Source: Fimenecus sp045613065
Lineage (GTDB): Bacteria > Bacillota > Clostridia > Oscillospirales > Acutalibacteraceae
Direction of reading: 5' to 3'
Length of the DNA stretch: 64,000 bases
Assembly: GCA_045613065.1 (NCBI GenBank)
Contig: JAZLAH010000042.1
Coordinates: 1-64,000 of the forward strand
The position numbers were made by a program, and so were the translations under genes. Position 1 is the first letter of the stretch; every line of letters starts with the position of its first letter. Under the pieces are notes generated by a model. The model did not search any database. It saw nothing but the letters and a program-made list of their open reading frames with translations, and was not told where the DNA came from. Positions 17,101-24,506 of the stretch are shown here, piece after piece.

Positions 17101-18982
17101 TTGCGCCATTTTTAGTTTCATCAGTTGTCAAACCAAGGTCAATAATACTTCCGTCAGTATCGTTATTACAATACAAATATGTACCATACTGCTCATTTAC
17201 GAGATAAACATATCCGTCAGATGCGCTTACAGCAGTCCATACAGCAGCATCAGTGCTAACCTGTACGCTAAGTTCATTGCTACCATCAGTTTCTATATTT
17301 GCAGAAACAGTAGACATACGGGCCTGAGTATCTTTCATAACTTGTGGAGCAGCCATTATCATAGCAGAACCTACGGTATTCACGTTTGCAATTACATATG
17401 ATTTTCCTGCTTCAACAGTAGACGTAAGCACATATCTATCCACAGGTTTTGTAGCTCGTGATATGTAAAGATTTACTGATTTTGTAATTGTTGTTGTACC
17501 ATCTGTTACAACATAAGTGATTGTTGTTTCACCACTTGAAACGTATGTAACATAACCATTTTCAACAGTAGCAACTGAAGGGTTTGTGCTAACCCAAGAT
17601 GTTGTAACATTATCGACATTATCACCAAAGCCTGTGAATGTGCCGTCAATCATAAATCCATCGCCATAGGTTACATTATACATTTTCACCTTCTGACCAT
17701 TGATATCTGATGCACCCCTCTTAAATGAAACTTCTGGGGCATAAGTACTGTCTTCAGTAACAGTTATTGTAATTGATTTTGAATATGATTTACCATCTTT
17801 ATCAGTTACAGTGAGTGTAACTTCAGCAGAACCTGCACCTGTATAAATCACATTAGCATTCTTTCCTGCTGGAAGAACCTTTATTATTGAATCATTCGAA
17901 CTTATCCATGAATAAGTTGGTTCTTCAATATTATCTGATGCACCATACAAAAGACCTGAGCTACCCTCTACACCTGTTGTATTACCATTAATTCTAACAT
18001 ATGGTTCTGTTGTAAGAGGTGTTACTCTTGCAATTGTTTCAGTAGTGTAAAGACCATCTGTTGCATATCTTGAAATCTCAATTGTTGTTGGACAAAGTTC
18101 AAAAGCACCCATTGTAAGAGTCTTTGTTGATGTACCTGAACTTGCATTATTTGAATAGCCAACATAACCATAGTTCATATATGTGAAGTTGAGAGTTTCT
18201 TCAGTATATCCATTTGCACCCATCTGTGTTACATCAGGAATAGGGATACGAATAGTCTCGCCTTTTGCAATATAGTTTACAGCACCACCAATATAGTCGT
18301 CATAGTTACTTGAATGGTTATGACCAAAAAGGAAAATAATGTCAAGGTCATTACCATATTCATTAAGAACATCGAAAAGGTACTTACCATAAAGGTTATC
18401 ACCATAATCTGAACGGCTTGAATGATGAAGTGGAACATGAGTTACGATGAAAACAGGTCGGTTATCACCATTTTGTTTCATAATAGTCAATTCGTTAGCA
18501 ACATTTGATGCCAACGCCTTAACTGTTGCGTCATATCCTGACTTTGAGCCTTGACTTGCTCTAAAATCATCTTCGTTTATAACGTATACAACGAAGTTTT
18601 CATATTCATAGAAACCAGTAGGTGTAAGCACTGCGTTAGCAGAGTCATGGTTACCCTGAACATACACAAGGTTGTCCTCACTATAACCAGGATACACAGC
18701 CTGAACAGTTTCTGTTACCTTTGGCACCTGAATTGCCGGATCTTCGGAACCTGACGTATAGTCACCACCGAACAAAAATGCTTCCGGTGTTTCAGTAATA
18801 CCATCCTTCTGTGCATTCTGCATCATTTTAGTCAGATTGTCATAGCAATCGGTATGCTGAAAGTCAGATGCAGTGAAGATTACTGCGTATGCATCGTTTG
18901 CTTTAGATGCACTTACCATAAATGGTGCAATAGCCGAAATGACTACAAGAGCACTAAGCAATACTGCCAATACTTTTTTCAT
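11144..18982 (-). CDS. Giant secreted protein: metallophosphoesterase, Ig-like repeats, VWA domain
   Basis: 2612 aa from ATG 18982; the frame is also open from GTG 18994, which abuts the AGAGGAG site. A signal peptide (MKK, hydrophobic run, FMVSA) is followed by a calcineurin-like phosphoesterase (about 32-300; GGDYT 72-76, GNHD 110-113, THVPLHH 181-187, GHNH 220-223). Then come five Big-2-like Ig domains (about 327-410, 416-508, 675-768, 935-1040, 1215-1300) interleaved with three copies of a roughly 160-aa module starting near 516, 774 and 1047 (E.GK.Y...N.VG.AY). A VWA domain has an intact MIDAS (DHSSS from D1390). The rest contains more beta-rich segments and a final Ig-like domain. There is no LPxTG motif; the last 18 residues form an amphipathic helix (ILEFIKSILEFFRGIFA). 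Probably a surface nucleotidase or phosphodiesterase with adhesion modules. Confidence 0.87.
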   Translation of the reverse strand: MKKVLAVLLSALVVISAIAPFMVSASKANDAYAVIFTASDFQHTDCYDNLTKMMQNAQKDGITETPEAFLFGGDYTSGSEDPAIQVPKVTETVQAVYPGYSEDNLVYVQGNHDSANAVLTPTGFYEYENFVVYVINEDDFRASQGSKSGYDATVKALASNVANELTIMKQNGDNRPVFIVTHVPLHHSSRSDYGDNLYGKYLFDVLNEYGNDLDIIFLFGHNHSSNYDDYIGGAVNYIAKGETIRIPIPDVTQMGANGYTEETLNFTYMNYGYVGYSNNASSGTSTKTLTMGAFELCPTTIEISRYATDGLYTTETIARVTPLTTEPYVRINGNTTGVEGSSGLLYGASDNIEEPTYSWISSNDSIIKVLPAGKNANVIYTGAGSAEVTLTVTDKDGKSYSKSITITVTEDSTYAPEVSFKRGASDINGQKVKMYNVTYGDGFMIDGTFTGFGDNVDNVTTSWVSTNPSVATVENGYVTYVSSGETTITYVVTDGTTTITKSVNLYISRATKPVDRYVLTSTVEAGKSYVIANVNTVGSAMIMAAPQVMKDTQARMSTVSANIETDGSNELSVQVSTDAAVWTAVSASDGYVYLVNEQYGTYLYCNNDTDGSIIDLGLTTDETKNGAKWVVNASGFLVSNDGNRGIQYSSDGNFRGSAESSISKQFIYERTETVPFVTLKMNNENVDGVTEIIYSVSNSTTRTLKGTYANFGEDATVNWISSDNDIATVDQNGIVSFTGEPGIVDITYLITDENGKTDSATVTFDARVTKEPVRVFKYTETIEPGKKYVALSENSVGAAYLMLSTHKSSAYLTREYAVIQPDSADGNVYVEIAKDHLTPVWVAESTGDDGYYYFVSEDDGTYLWAGTTENVVSTDASLSTYDSELYKWTYDGSTLYNQQINETTAKYTGIKMSSSGYFRITKPAESESSKLYLFEETELIPYVHVRSRYTNVENTTLNRTNISPFQTEILMGKTENFPNNDFVTYEWVSSNTSVASIDDAGVVTYTGNSGTTTITVVATSTVPNEDGTYDTATSTVKIKVNPQILDLRSNFVLTENFVSGESYLIVNSNTVGTAYLMTNTPYVDSNEHRLKSSSCNVEQLDSGLTITNTENGNVWKCVESDTEGYYYLINEATNEYLALVADRDYSPYRRVITTETLDEYDHDAYLIARTSKNQIVSKQSSEYVGSSQAEPNVLRMDSGKNYDFRLSWSSTEKLYIYQRLSSEVVKPKTEIRVSTFMGTSDLTNVLQNRYNITENDTEQLLRYTEGYSSITSTKWSVSDESIATIDENGLVTYTGKEGFVTVTLEVKGTDAANESVAYTVKTTLNVSNDDYESPTNDYPQYPHEGSVRINKTASSMAGGYNFQTSGVTEVELSVTGVPLPQAVDVVVVFDHSSSMNSGGRLTSAIEDTREFALQVVNANRNNRIAIVTFDRYKENYKSITEQSPNYTTHESSTEDRIITGDGTPEGAFMTLNESETLIAQIDSLAYNSTPGTNYDYGLQEAYKILEHAKNDPNSNKMQYVVFMSDGEPYVYNRVQVEYGNDDPDGVSEAWLRGDEDHSILASYLADTTTYPATQYFNTRGDNWYAEIIKTPEGQTLSDMPQVDYYSGYRTGLGATMFTIGYGAGEPGSLTCDVLTTMASTEDNYYYASGNLQEAYDSILKKIIFAANNAVVTDKMGENFQLQFAPSLTLDNGMATITFDPAPYIEIGSWKLNSDGTRNEYTVIEKITFQTDSNGKLTAAYSNLLGDKNIYDSSTNKIVGSKVTYDITNETFSWNIGDITRDEITLKYYAYLEGSAEGEREGGTFATNEYAYVDYVNYRGTQCHQVFPVPTIGWKDAVVNYEFYLVNEDGQPVNTDGIVVPFAERVLVGQEKTEKLLLNSAGDYSAITLVAKEKLPAGYLLFNEDTTYSVAVSSGDNPSQAIINDKADIKTTYFRDGSIVYCGDGVVPVVNDYMNTHVSFAVLRVGGIVPDSVVVDYGLPVKINVLVNDINANKGKLNAIGTKLVDGTELNNIPYVESRLQDASSSLTLTNGIATIEGDKIVFTPTNLTMSEENVFYYEYLTDEGVYLYTEVTVIPAANIYYEESFFTFKNGDGYVWQKTGSTLEEKFQAEDRPGSFSFAEIDANNVYGMDHAYDDSYTYSLGSAMFTSVDANAFGKEPTAEFTFCGTGFDLFSVTNSNTGAVLVSIYKQGETTLYKNYIVQTYYGYSYEEDEEGNGTFVPNPDSDGCLYQVPVISARELGYGTYRVVIKPMYSDMFDTSKDGSYDIYVDSVRIYNPAGQKPEVDSVIGDAYLEDNEYNPNFTELRKTILDSQTFYDDVYKLDNTQYSQGSIFIDSIGSLDANGISDKYRDAGPNNEVYLAKGQAIAFHLVSDEPIAPTSVELGMKTVFGNTSEVALMNTNDLTPRYVTVSGAHEMFRRLASVIVWDENELATTGKYKTKYPIVIVNTSDSILSLTDLKWAFTSADAEGDLQVVVNSATPAMAYATAKSVMAFPYTEEDIKMEWSDTSLKEGAEVTLTITTPADIALITIDGIEITEFTVDENGNKVWTYTFNVVEIGEKTYDIILFANNGRVSQPMVTETITVSEDNGVANPFNTILEFIKSILEFFRGIFA

Positions 18983-19035
18983 AATCAATAACACTCCTCT
19001 TTAAAATTCATGTCTTAAAACCAAAAATTCAAGAC

Positions 19036-19057
19036 ATAATTATAGTATTATAATTAT
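19036..19057. repeat. 9-bp AT inverted repeat in the leader of the giant gene
   Basis: ATAATTATA (19036-19044), GTAT, TATAATTAT (19049-19057), between the predicted promoter and the start codon. It could be an operator or an RNA hairpin; AT-richness makes chance occurrence plausible. Confidence 0.3.
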
Positions 19058-19066
19058 ACGTTATAT

Positions 19067-19095
19067 ATTGTAGCACTCAAATTCAAAAAGGTCAA
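19067..19095 (-). promoter_or_regulatory. Predicted sigma-A promoter for the giant surface protein
   Basis: Minus strand TTGACC (19090-19095), 17-bp spacer, TACAAT (19067-19072), about 85 bp before the ATG at 18982. Near-consensus in both boxes. Confidence 0.7.
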
Positions 19096-19157
19096 CAAAA
19101 TTCTGTTTTTTTGTGCATTGGTTTTTAGATAATTTTCATCCGTAAGTTCCGCAAAGT

Positions 19158-19190
19158 AAAAAGCCTTGAAAGACTTAACTCTCAAGGCTT
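19158..19190 (-). terminator. Intrinsic terminator of the fucosidase gene
   Basis: Stem AAGCCTTGA (19161-19169) / TCAAGGCTT (19182-19190), followed in the minus-strand RNA by a U-rich tract. It lies 44 bp after the fucosidase stop codon. Confidence 0.75.
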
Positions 19191-19233
19191 AATTTTCGTA
19201 AATATTTACAGTTATTTAATAAAATCGGCAGTA

Positions 19234-20709
19234 TTATCCTATTGCCATTTTGAAGCAGATTGGTAAATCATTCTTGATTTCACCCTTAAGCTCAATTTTA
19301 AGTGCTTCTTCATCTCTTACAAAGTCGATTTTTTCATCACTACCTAAAAGTTCAACACTCTCAATTAAATAATCATGTGGGTTATGAAGCTTAAGAGTTT
19401 CAATCTTCACAGTTTTTGATGGACGCATCTGGAAAACATAAAGATAACTGTCTTTATATGTAAATCTGAAGTCACCATTTGTAAACTGCTTTTCATCACC
19501 ATCTTTGAAGAAACCAGCTTCTGCATTTACCTTACCTTCACCAAACTGTTTCCAGAATGTTGTTCCGTAAATACCCTCACCATTAATCTTGAGCCACTCA
19601 CCCATTGTAAGAAGCACTTCAGTTTCTTCATCAGTAATTGTACCATCAGGCTTAGGACCGATGTTGATAAGCAAGTTACCATTCTTTGAAACAATGTCAA
19701 TCAGGTCACAAATCACCTGTCTTGCACTCTTGTATTCATTATCCTTTCTGTAACCCCATGAACATTTACCAATTGCAGTATCAGTCTGCCAGTAAAGTGG
19801 TGAAATTCCTGTTAATGCACCACGTTCAACGTCAAATGTTGCAACTGTTGGTGGGAAAGCCTCGTGCTTATAGTTAATTGTAACTTCTTTGCCCCATTCT
19901 TCTGCTCGATTATAGTAATAAGCACAGAGCTTTTTAAGATATGGTTTAAAAGAATGATTATGAATCCACCAGTCAAAATACAATACTGATGGCTGATATT
20001 TATCAATCAATTCACAAGTACGGACAAGCCAATCCTCAAGCCATTCTTCACTTGCGCCGATTGTGTGAGTGTTCTCTGTTGTTTCTCCAAGGTGATGTGA
20101 ATCCCATTCCTCACAGAAAACTGCAGGGCCATAGAAATCACGATAATTATCGTCATTCACATCGCTATCAAAAGTTCTTCCGAGGTTCATAAAGAAATAA
20201 TGTTCAGCACGGTGAGTTGATGCACAGAATACAAGATCCTGTTTTTCACATTCAGCTTTCAGTTCACCAACAACATCTCGACAAGGACCCATTTTCTTTG
20301 CATTCCAACGGTTAAATTCTGTGTCATACATAGCAAAACCGTCGTGATGCTCAGCAACCGGCATTACATACTTAATACCTGCTTTTTTAAAGAGAGAAAT
20401 CCAATTTTCTGCTTGGAATTTTTCTGCCTTGAACATTGGAATAAAGTCCTTGTATCCAAAGTCCTTATGTTCACCATATGTTTTTCTGTGATGTTCAAAT
20501 TCACGCACATTCTTATCATACATGCTTCTTGAGTACCATTCACTACCAAAAGCAGGAACAGAATAAATACCCCAATGGATGAATACACCGATTTTGTCAA
20601 ACATATACCAATCAGGCACCTTATGATGTGAAAGAGAAGTCCAATCAGCCTTGTATTTCCCATTTTCATTTACTTCATCAATTAAATTCAAATATTCTTG
20701 TGTTGTCAT
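19234..20709 (-). CDS. GH29 alpha-L-fucosidase, cytoplasmic
   Basis: Hydrolyses alpha-L-fucosides from host or milk glycans. 491 aa from ATG 20709, chosen because AAGGTGGG sits just upstream; the open frame extends 13 codons further without a good site. GH29 features: the KIGVFIHWGIYSVPAFGSEWY opening block near residues 39-58, AEHHDGFAMYD (119-129) and VLYFDWW with the predicted nucleophile D246. A C-terminal beta domain begins near 400. No signal peptide, so it acts on imported oligosaccharides. The acid/base residue of GH29 is poorly conserved and is not assigned here. It diverges from the sialidase gene across a 186-bp gap. Confidence 0.93.
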   Translation of the reverse strand: MTTQEYLNLIDEVNENGKYKADWTSLSHHKVPDWYMFDKIGVFIHWGIYSVPAFGSEWYSRSMYDKNVREFEHHRKTYGEHKDFGYKDFIPMFKAEKFQAENWISLFKKAGIKYVMPVAEHHDGFAMYDTEFNRWNAKKMGPCRDVVGELKAECEKQDLVFCASTHRAEHYFFMNLGRTFDSDVNDDNYRDFYGPAVFCEEWDSHHLGETTENTHTIGASEEWLEDWLVRTCELIDKYQPSVLYFDWWIHNHSFKPYLKKLCAYYYNRAEEWGKEVTINYKHEAFPPTVATFDVERGALTGISPLYWQTDTAIGKCSWGYRKDNEYKSARQVICDLIDIVSKNGNLLINIGPKPDGTITDEETEVLLTMGEWLKINGEGIYGTTFWKQFGEGKVNAEAGFFKDGDEKQFTNGDFRFTYKDSYLYVFQMRPSKTVKIETLKLHNPHDYLIESVELLGSDEKIDFVRDEEALKIELKGEIKNDLPICFKMAIG

Positions 20710-20822
20710 AATAACCCACCTTAATCCATTTTTTATATCATAACACAATGCAATACAAAATGCACGATTTTTATTTTAAGAATTATATTTAAGATATATT
20801 TTCTATTGCTTTGATTATATCA

Positions 20823-20850
20823 TTGCAAAAACACAAAATTATGTTATAAT
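20823..20850 (+). promoter_or_regulatory. Predicted sigma-A promoter for the sialidase gene
   Basis: TTGCAA (20823-20828), 16-bp spacer, perfect TATAAT (20845-20850), 45 bp before the ATG; the ribosome site AAAGGG lies at 20884-20889. Confidence 0.6.
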
Positions 20851-20895
20851 CTACTAAATAATTGTTATAGATTCAATTTAAGAAAGGGATTATAT

Positions 20896-22404
20896 ATGGC
20901 TTCTCAAGAAATTTGTAAAATCAAATATGACCAACCATATGATAACGGCATATTAAATTCAGAACGTAATCGTATTCCGTCTCTTTATACACTCAATGAC
21001 GGAAGTGTTATTGCAGGTGCAGATATCCGATATAGTCACGGGTCTGACTCCCCTAATAACATCGATATTGCTGTTGCAATTTCCAAAGATGGTTACACTG
21101 ATTGGGAATATTCAATGGTAAACCACTTTGACGATTATGCTGATACAGTTACATCAACTGACAGCGCTTCTTTTATCGATTCAGTTATTGTTCAGTCATC
21201 AAAGGGCAGAATATTTTTGCTTGCAGATGTTCAACCATCAGAATGTGGTTATCTTCAGTGTAAAACAGGTACAGGATACACCACAATCAATGGTAAAAAG
21301 CACCTTCTTCTCACAAAAGGAAATAATGGTGATAAGTTAAACACATTCAATTATTATGTTGGTGACTTTAAGGGTGATTTTGCTCCTGTTTTCACAAGAA
21401 AAGACTCAAAGAAGACTGAATATTCAATCGACAAAGAATTCCGTCTTTATAAAAATGGTGAAGCACTTTATACAGCACAAAAAGGTGCAGAGGGTGTTAA
21501 AGTTCAACAAAACATCTTCTATAGTGCATCTGACCTTAAGTGTTACAGAACAACATATCTCTGGTTAAGATATAGTGACGATAATGGTAAAACTTGGAGT
21601 TATCCTTCAATCATTTCTGACCAGGTCAAGTCCGAAAAAGAATCTTTCCTTGGTGTTGGTCCTGGTAGAGGTATGGTTATTAACCACAATGGAAAAGAGC
21701 GTATTCTTTTCTGTGTTTACGACAATAACGGACTTTTCAAAGACCCTATTTTTGAAAACGCAAGTGCTGTTTATTCAGATGACAACGGCAAAACATGGCA
21801 CAGAAGTAAGAAAATTAAAATAAAAGCTGGTATTCAGAAAACAAGTGAAGCACAGATTCTTAAAATTGATACGGGAAAATACAAAGCTCTTCGTATGTAT
21901 GCACGAAACTTAAGTAATTATATTGCTTATTCTGACAGTACTGACAGTGGACACACATGGACAACTTTCCGTGCTGACAAATATCTTGAGGGTACTAAAA
22001 ACTGTATGGTTTCTTTGATTGATACCTCAAGAAAGATTAATGGTAAACAAATGCTCCTTTGTTCATCAGGTGGAAATCTCAATGCTCGTGCTGATGGTAT
22101 TCTTCGTGTGGGACTTGTAGAAGACAATGGTGATGTTGAATGGATTAGCAAATACCATCTCACAAAAGGGTTCTATGGTTATTCTTGCCTTACTGAATTG
22201 GCTGATGGTAACTTTGCAGTATTCTATGAAGATGAGGCTGCTCACTTGAGATACACTGTTTTCACCGTTTCCGAAAATGGTACAATCAATGAAATCAACA
22301 ACGAAAATCTTGATTTCAAACCTGACACATCTGCTAAATACAATCGTTCATTAAAATTCAAAAGATTCTTTGCAAAAATAAAATTTGCTCTTGGTTTAAT
22401 GTAA
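20896..22404 (+). CDS. GH33-like exo-alpha-sialidase without signal peptide
   Basis: 502-aa six-bladed beta-propeller hydrolase of terminal sialic acids. Seen: the RIP motif (R26-I-P) with the first arginine of the triad, the following IAGADIRYS segment, three clean Asp boxes SxDxGxTW (227-234, 294-301, 348-355), GPGRGMVI near 255 and an RMYARN segment near 333 for later arginines. No signal peptide is visible, which is unusual because most bacterial sialidases are exported. The C-terminus (last 15 residues, KFKRFFAKIKFALGLM region) is a basic amphipathic helix. Paired divergently with the fucosidase, it suggests intracellular trimming of imported mucin-type oligosaccharides. Confidence 0.87.
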   Translation: MASQEICKIKYDQPYDNGILNSERNRIPSLYTLNDGSVIAGADIRYSHGSDSPNNIDIAVAISKDGYTDWEYSMVNHFDDYADTVTSTDSASFIDSVIVQSSKGRIFLLADVQPSECGYLQCKTGTGYTTINGKKHLLLTKGNNGDKLNTFNYYVGDFKGDFAPVFTRKDSKKTEYSIDKEFRLYKNGEALYTAQKGAEGVKVQQNIFYSASDLKCYRTTYLWLRYSDDNGKTWSYPSIISDQVKSEKESFLGVGPGRGMVINHNGKERILFCVYDNNGLFKDPIFENASAVYSDDNGKTWHRSKKIKIKAGIQKTSEAQILKIDTGKYKALRMYARNLSNYIAYSDSTDSGHTWTTFRADKYLEGTKNCMVSLIDTSRKINGKQMLLCSSGGNLNARADGILRVGLVEDNGDVEWISKYHLTKGFYGYSCLTELADGNFAVFYEDEAAHLRYTVFTVSENGTINEINNENLDFKPDTSAKYNRSLKFKRFFAKIKFALGLM

Positions 22405-22410
22405 TAAATA

Positions 22411-22443
22411 AAAGCGTTGCAAAATTAGCTGCAACGCTTTTTG
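22411..22443. terminator. Bidirectional terminator between sialidase and EamA genes
   Basis: Perfect 11-bp stem (22411-22421 / 22430-22440) with an 8-nt loop, flanked by A and T runs. It serves the convergent genes on both sides. Confidence 0.85.
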
Positions 22444-22444
22444 T

Positions 22445-23326
22445 TTATTCGTTTTCTTTTTTTGGTGAGATTTCATTCCACAAGGTGAAACCTAAAATCA
22501 GCAGACCACCTATAATCTGCATTGGTGTTATTGTTTCTTTTAAAACTACAACTGACACAAGAACTGCAACAAGAGGGTCAATATAACTTAAAATGGCTGC
22601 CTTTTGTCCTGGTAATTCCTTAAGTGATGAGAAGTAAAGGCAATATGTAATTCCCGTATGAACAAGTCCCACAATAAGTAAGAATATCCAACCTTTTGAA
22701 TTTAATATATGGAGATTCACACCATCTGTCAAAAGCACATAAGGGACAAGAACTGCTATTGCAGAAATAAATTGGAGAAATGTACGATGTATTCCGTCAA
22801 CATTCTTTATAAATTTGTTCAGGAGAATAACAGTAGCATAAAGTGATGCTGCACCAAGTCCGAACAGTATTCCTTTTATATGACTTGTACCCTGACTTAA
22901 ATCCCCTATTCCTGTAATCAACACAATTCCCAAAGTTGACATTATAAAACACAACCACTGTTTTACACCCATTTTTTCTTTAAAAAGAATAGGACAGGCA
23001 AGTGTTACAATTACGGGTGCAAAATAATAACTTAGTGTTGCTACGGAAACAGTTGTGTACTTATATGCTTCAAAAAGTAGAATCCAGTTAAAGCCCATAG
23101 CAACACCCGACAGTACAAGTAACGGGATTTCCTTTTTAATTTTTTCAAATGGAATTTTCTGTTTTGTAATGAGAAGAAAAAGTCCAATGAGAACTGCTGC
23201 TAATACTGCACGATAAAGTGCAATTTCACCTGAGGGCAAGTCGATATTTCGTACAAAAAGTCCGATTGTACCGAAAACCGTCATTGAGATTATTAACATT
23301 GTCCTTGAACTTAAAAACTTTTTCAT
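22445..23326 (-). CDS. EamA (DMT) family permease, copy 1
   Basis: 293-aa membrane protein with about ten hydrophobic segments arranged as two EamA repeats. The first runs from residue 10 to about 140, the second from about 150 to 285 and ends in the typical conserved block (SYIDPLVAVLVSVVVLKE). Family members export metabolites or amino acids; the substrate cannot be read from sequence. The last residues are charged (PKKENE). It has a separate promoter region at 23327-23450, shared divergently with the FkbM gene. A second EamA gene lies on the other side of the FkbM gene. Confidence 0.9.
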   Translation of the reverse strand: MKKFLSSRTMLIISMTVFGTIGLFVRNIDLPSGEIALYRAVLAAVLIGLFLLITKQKIPFEKIKKEIPLLVLSGVAMGFNWILLFEAYKYTTVSVATLSYYFAPVIVTLACPILFKEKMGVKQWLCFIMSTLGIVLITGIGDLSQGTSHIKGILFGLGAASLYATVILLNKFIKNVDGIHRTFLQFISAIAVLVPYVLLTDGVNLHILNSKGWIFLLIVGLVHTGITYCLYFSSLKELPGQKAAILSYIDPLVAVLVSVVVLKETITPMQIIGGLLILGFTLWNEISPKKENE

Positions 23327-23450
23327 AATTTATCTCCACATTTTTATTAAAATTATTTTATTGCAAAAACAAAATATCGTCAACTGTTTTATTGTAAAGA
23401 AAGACAAAATATGATATTATTTTAAACAAATACTGCAAGGTGGTGGAAAA

Positions 23451-24506
23451 ATGTTCCGAAAATTACTTAACGAAAAATCAAGCTGGGAATTTTTAAAGGA
23501 AACTTCCCTACCTATTGCAGTTTTCGGTACAGGCAACGGTGCTGACAGAGTTTTTGATGAATTTGAAAATCTTGGTATTTCTGTATCTTCAGTCTGTGCA
23601 AGTGACGGATTTGTAAGAAAAAGGACTTTCCGTGGTTTTGAGGTTAAGTCAATCTCTGCACTTGAAAGTGAATTTAAAGATTTTATTATTGTTTTAGCAT
23701 TTGCAAGTCCCCTTCCTGAAGTTATCAACAATATAAAAAATCTTTCACTTCGTCACAAGGTAATTATGCCATCTGTTCCTGTTTTTGGTGATAACATTTT
23801 TAACAAAGATTTTCTTAAAAATAATATTCAGGAAATTGAAAAAGCATATTCATTACTCAGTGACGAAAAATCAAAATCCGTATTTGAAAACATTATCCGT
23901 TTTCAGTTTACAGGAGATTTGAACTATTGTTTTGATTGTGAAAGTCAGAAAGATGAAGCATTTGAAATACTGAATTTAGGAGAAAATGAAAGTTTTCTTG
24001 ACCTTGGTGCATATCGTGGTGACACCATAAAGGAATTTTTACATTATGCCGATAGTTACAGCCAAATCATAGCAGTTGAACCTGATAAAAGAACATTCAA
24101 AAAGCTGCAGACTTACTGTGAGAATCTTGAAAACTGCACAACACTTAATAATGCAGTTTGGAATAAATCACAAGAACTTTTCTTCGATGGAAATAAAGGT
24201 CGTGGTGGCTCTGCAAAGGACACAGGAGAAACCATACACTCAATTACAGTTGATGAATTAAGTGAAAAACACGGAAAATTCACATATATTAACATTGACG
24301 TTGAAGGTGCAGAAAAAGAAATGCTGCAAGGAGCAAGCAAGTCCTTACAGCAATATAAACCAAAATTATGTATGGCAGTATATCACAGAAGCGAAGATAT
24401 TTTTGCACTTGTGAATCAGATTAACGAAATAAATGATGACTACAAAATTCACCTTCGTCATCATCCTCATATTTCTTTCTGGGACACTAATCTTTACTGC
24501 ATATAA
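23451..24506 (+). CDS. FkbM-family SAM-dependent methyltransferase
   Basis: 351 aa. The N-terminal 90 residues contain a Rossmann-like nucleotide fold (AVFGTGNGADRVFDEF near 23). The C-terminal half is a class I methyltransferase of the FkbM type: FLDLGAYRGDT (SAM loop, near 183), IAVEPDKRTFKKL and YINIDVEGAEKEMLQGA. Family members O-methylate sugars or small molecules. An AAGGTGGTGG site precedes the ATG. Its 3' end overlaps the convergent EamA gene by 20 bp, so transcripts are mutually antisense there. The function is open beyond the class. Confidence 0.85.
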   Translation: MFRKLLNEKSSWEFLKETSLPIAVFGTGNGADRVFDEFENLGISVSSVCASDGFVRKRTFRGFEVKSISALESEFKDFIIVLAFASPLPEVINNIKNLSLRHKVIMPSVPVFGDNIFNKDFLKNNIQEIEKAYSLLSDEKSKSVFENIIRFQFTGDLNYCFDCESQKDEAFEILNLGENESFLDLGAYRGDTIKEFLHYADSYSQIIAVEPDKRTFKKLQTYCENLENCTTLNNAVWNKSQELFFDGNKGRGGSAKDTGETIHSITVDELSEKHGKFTYINIDVEGAEKEMLQGASKSLQQYKPKLCMAVYHRSEDIFALVNQINEINDDYKIHLRHHPHISFWDTNLYCI

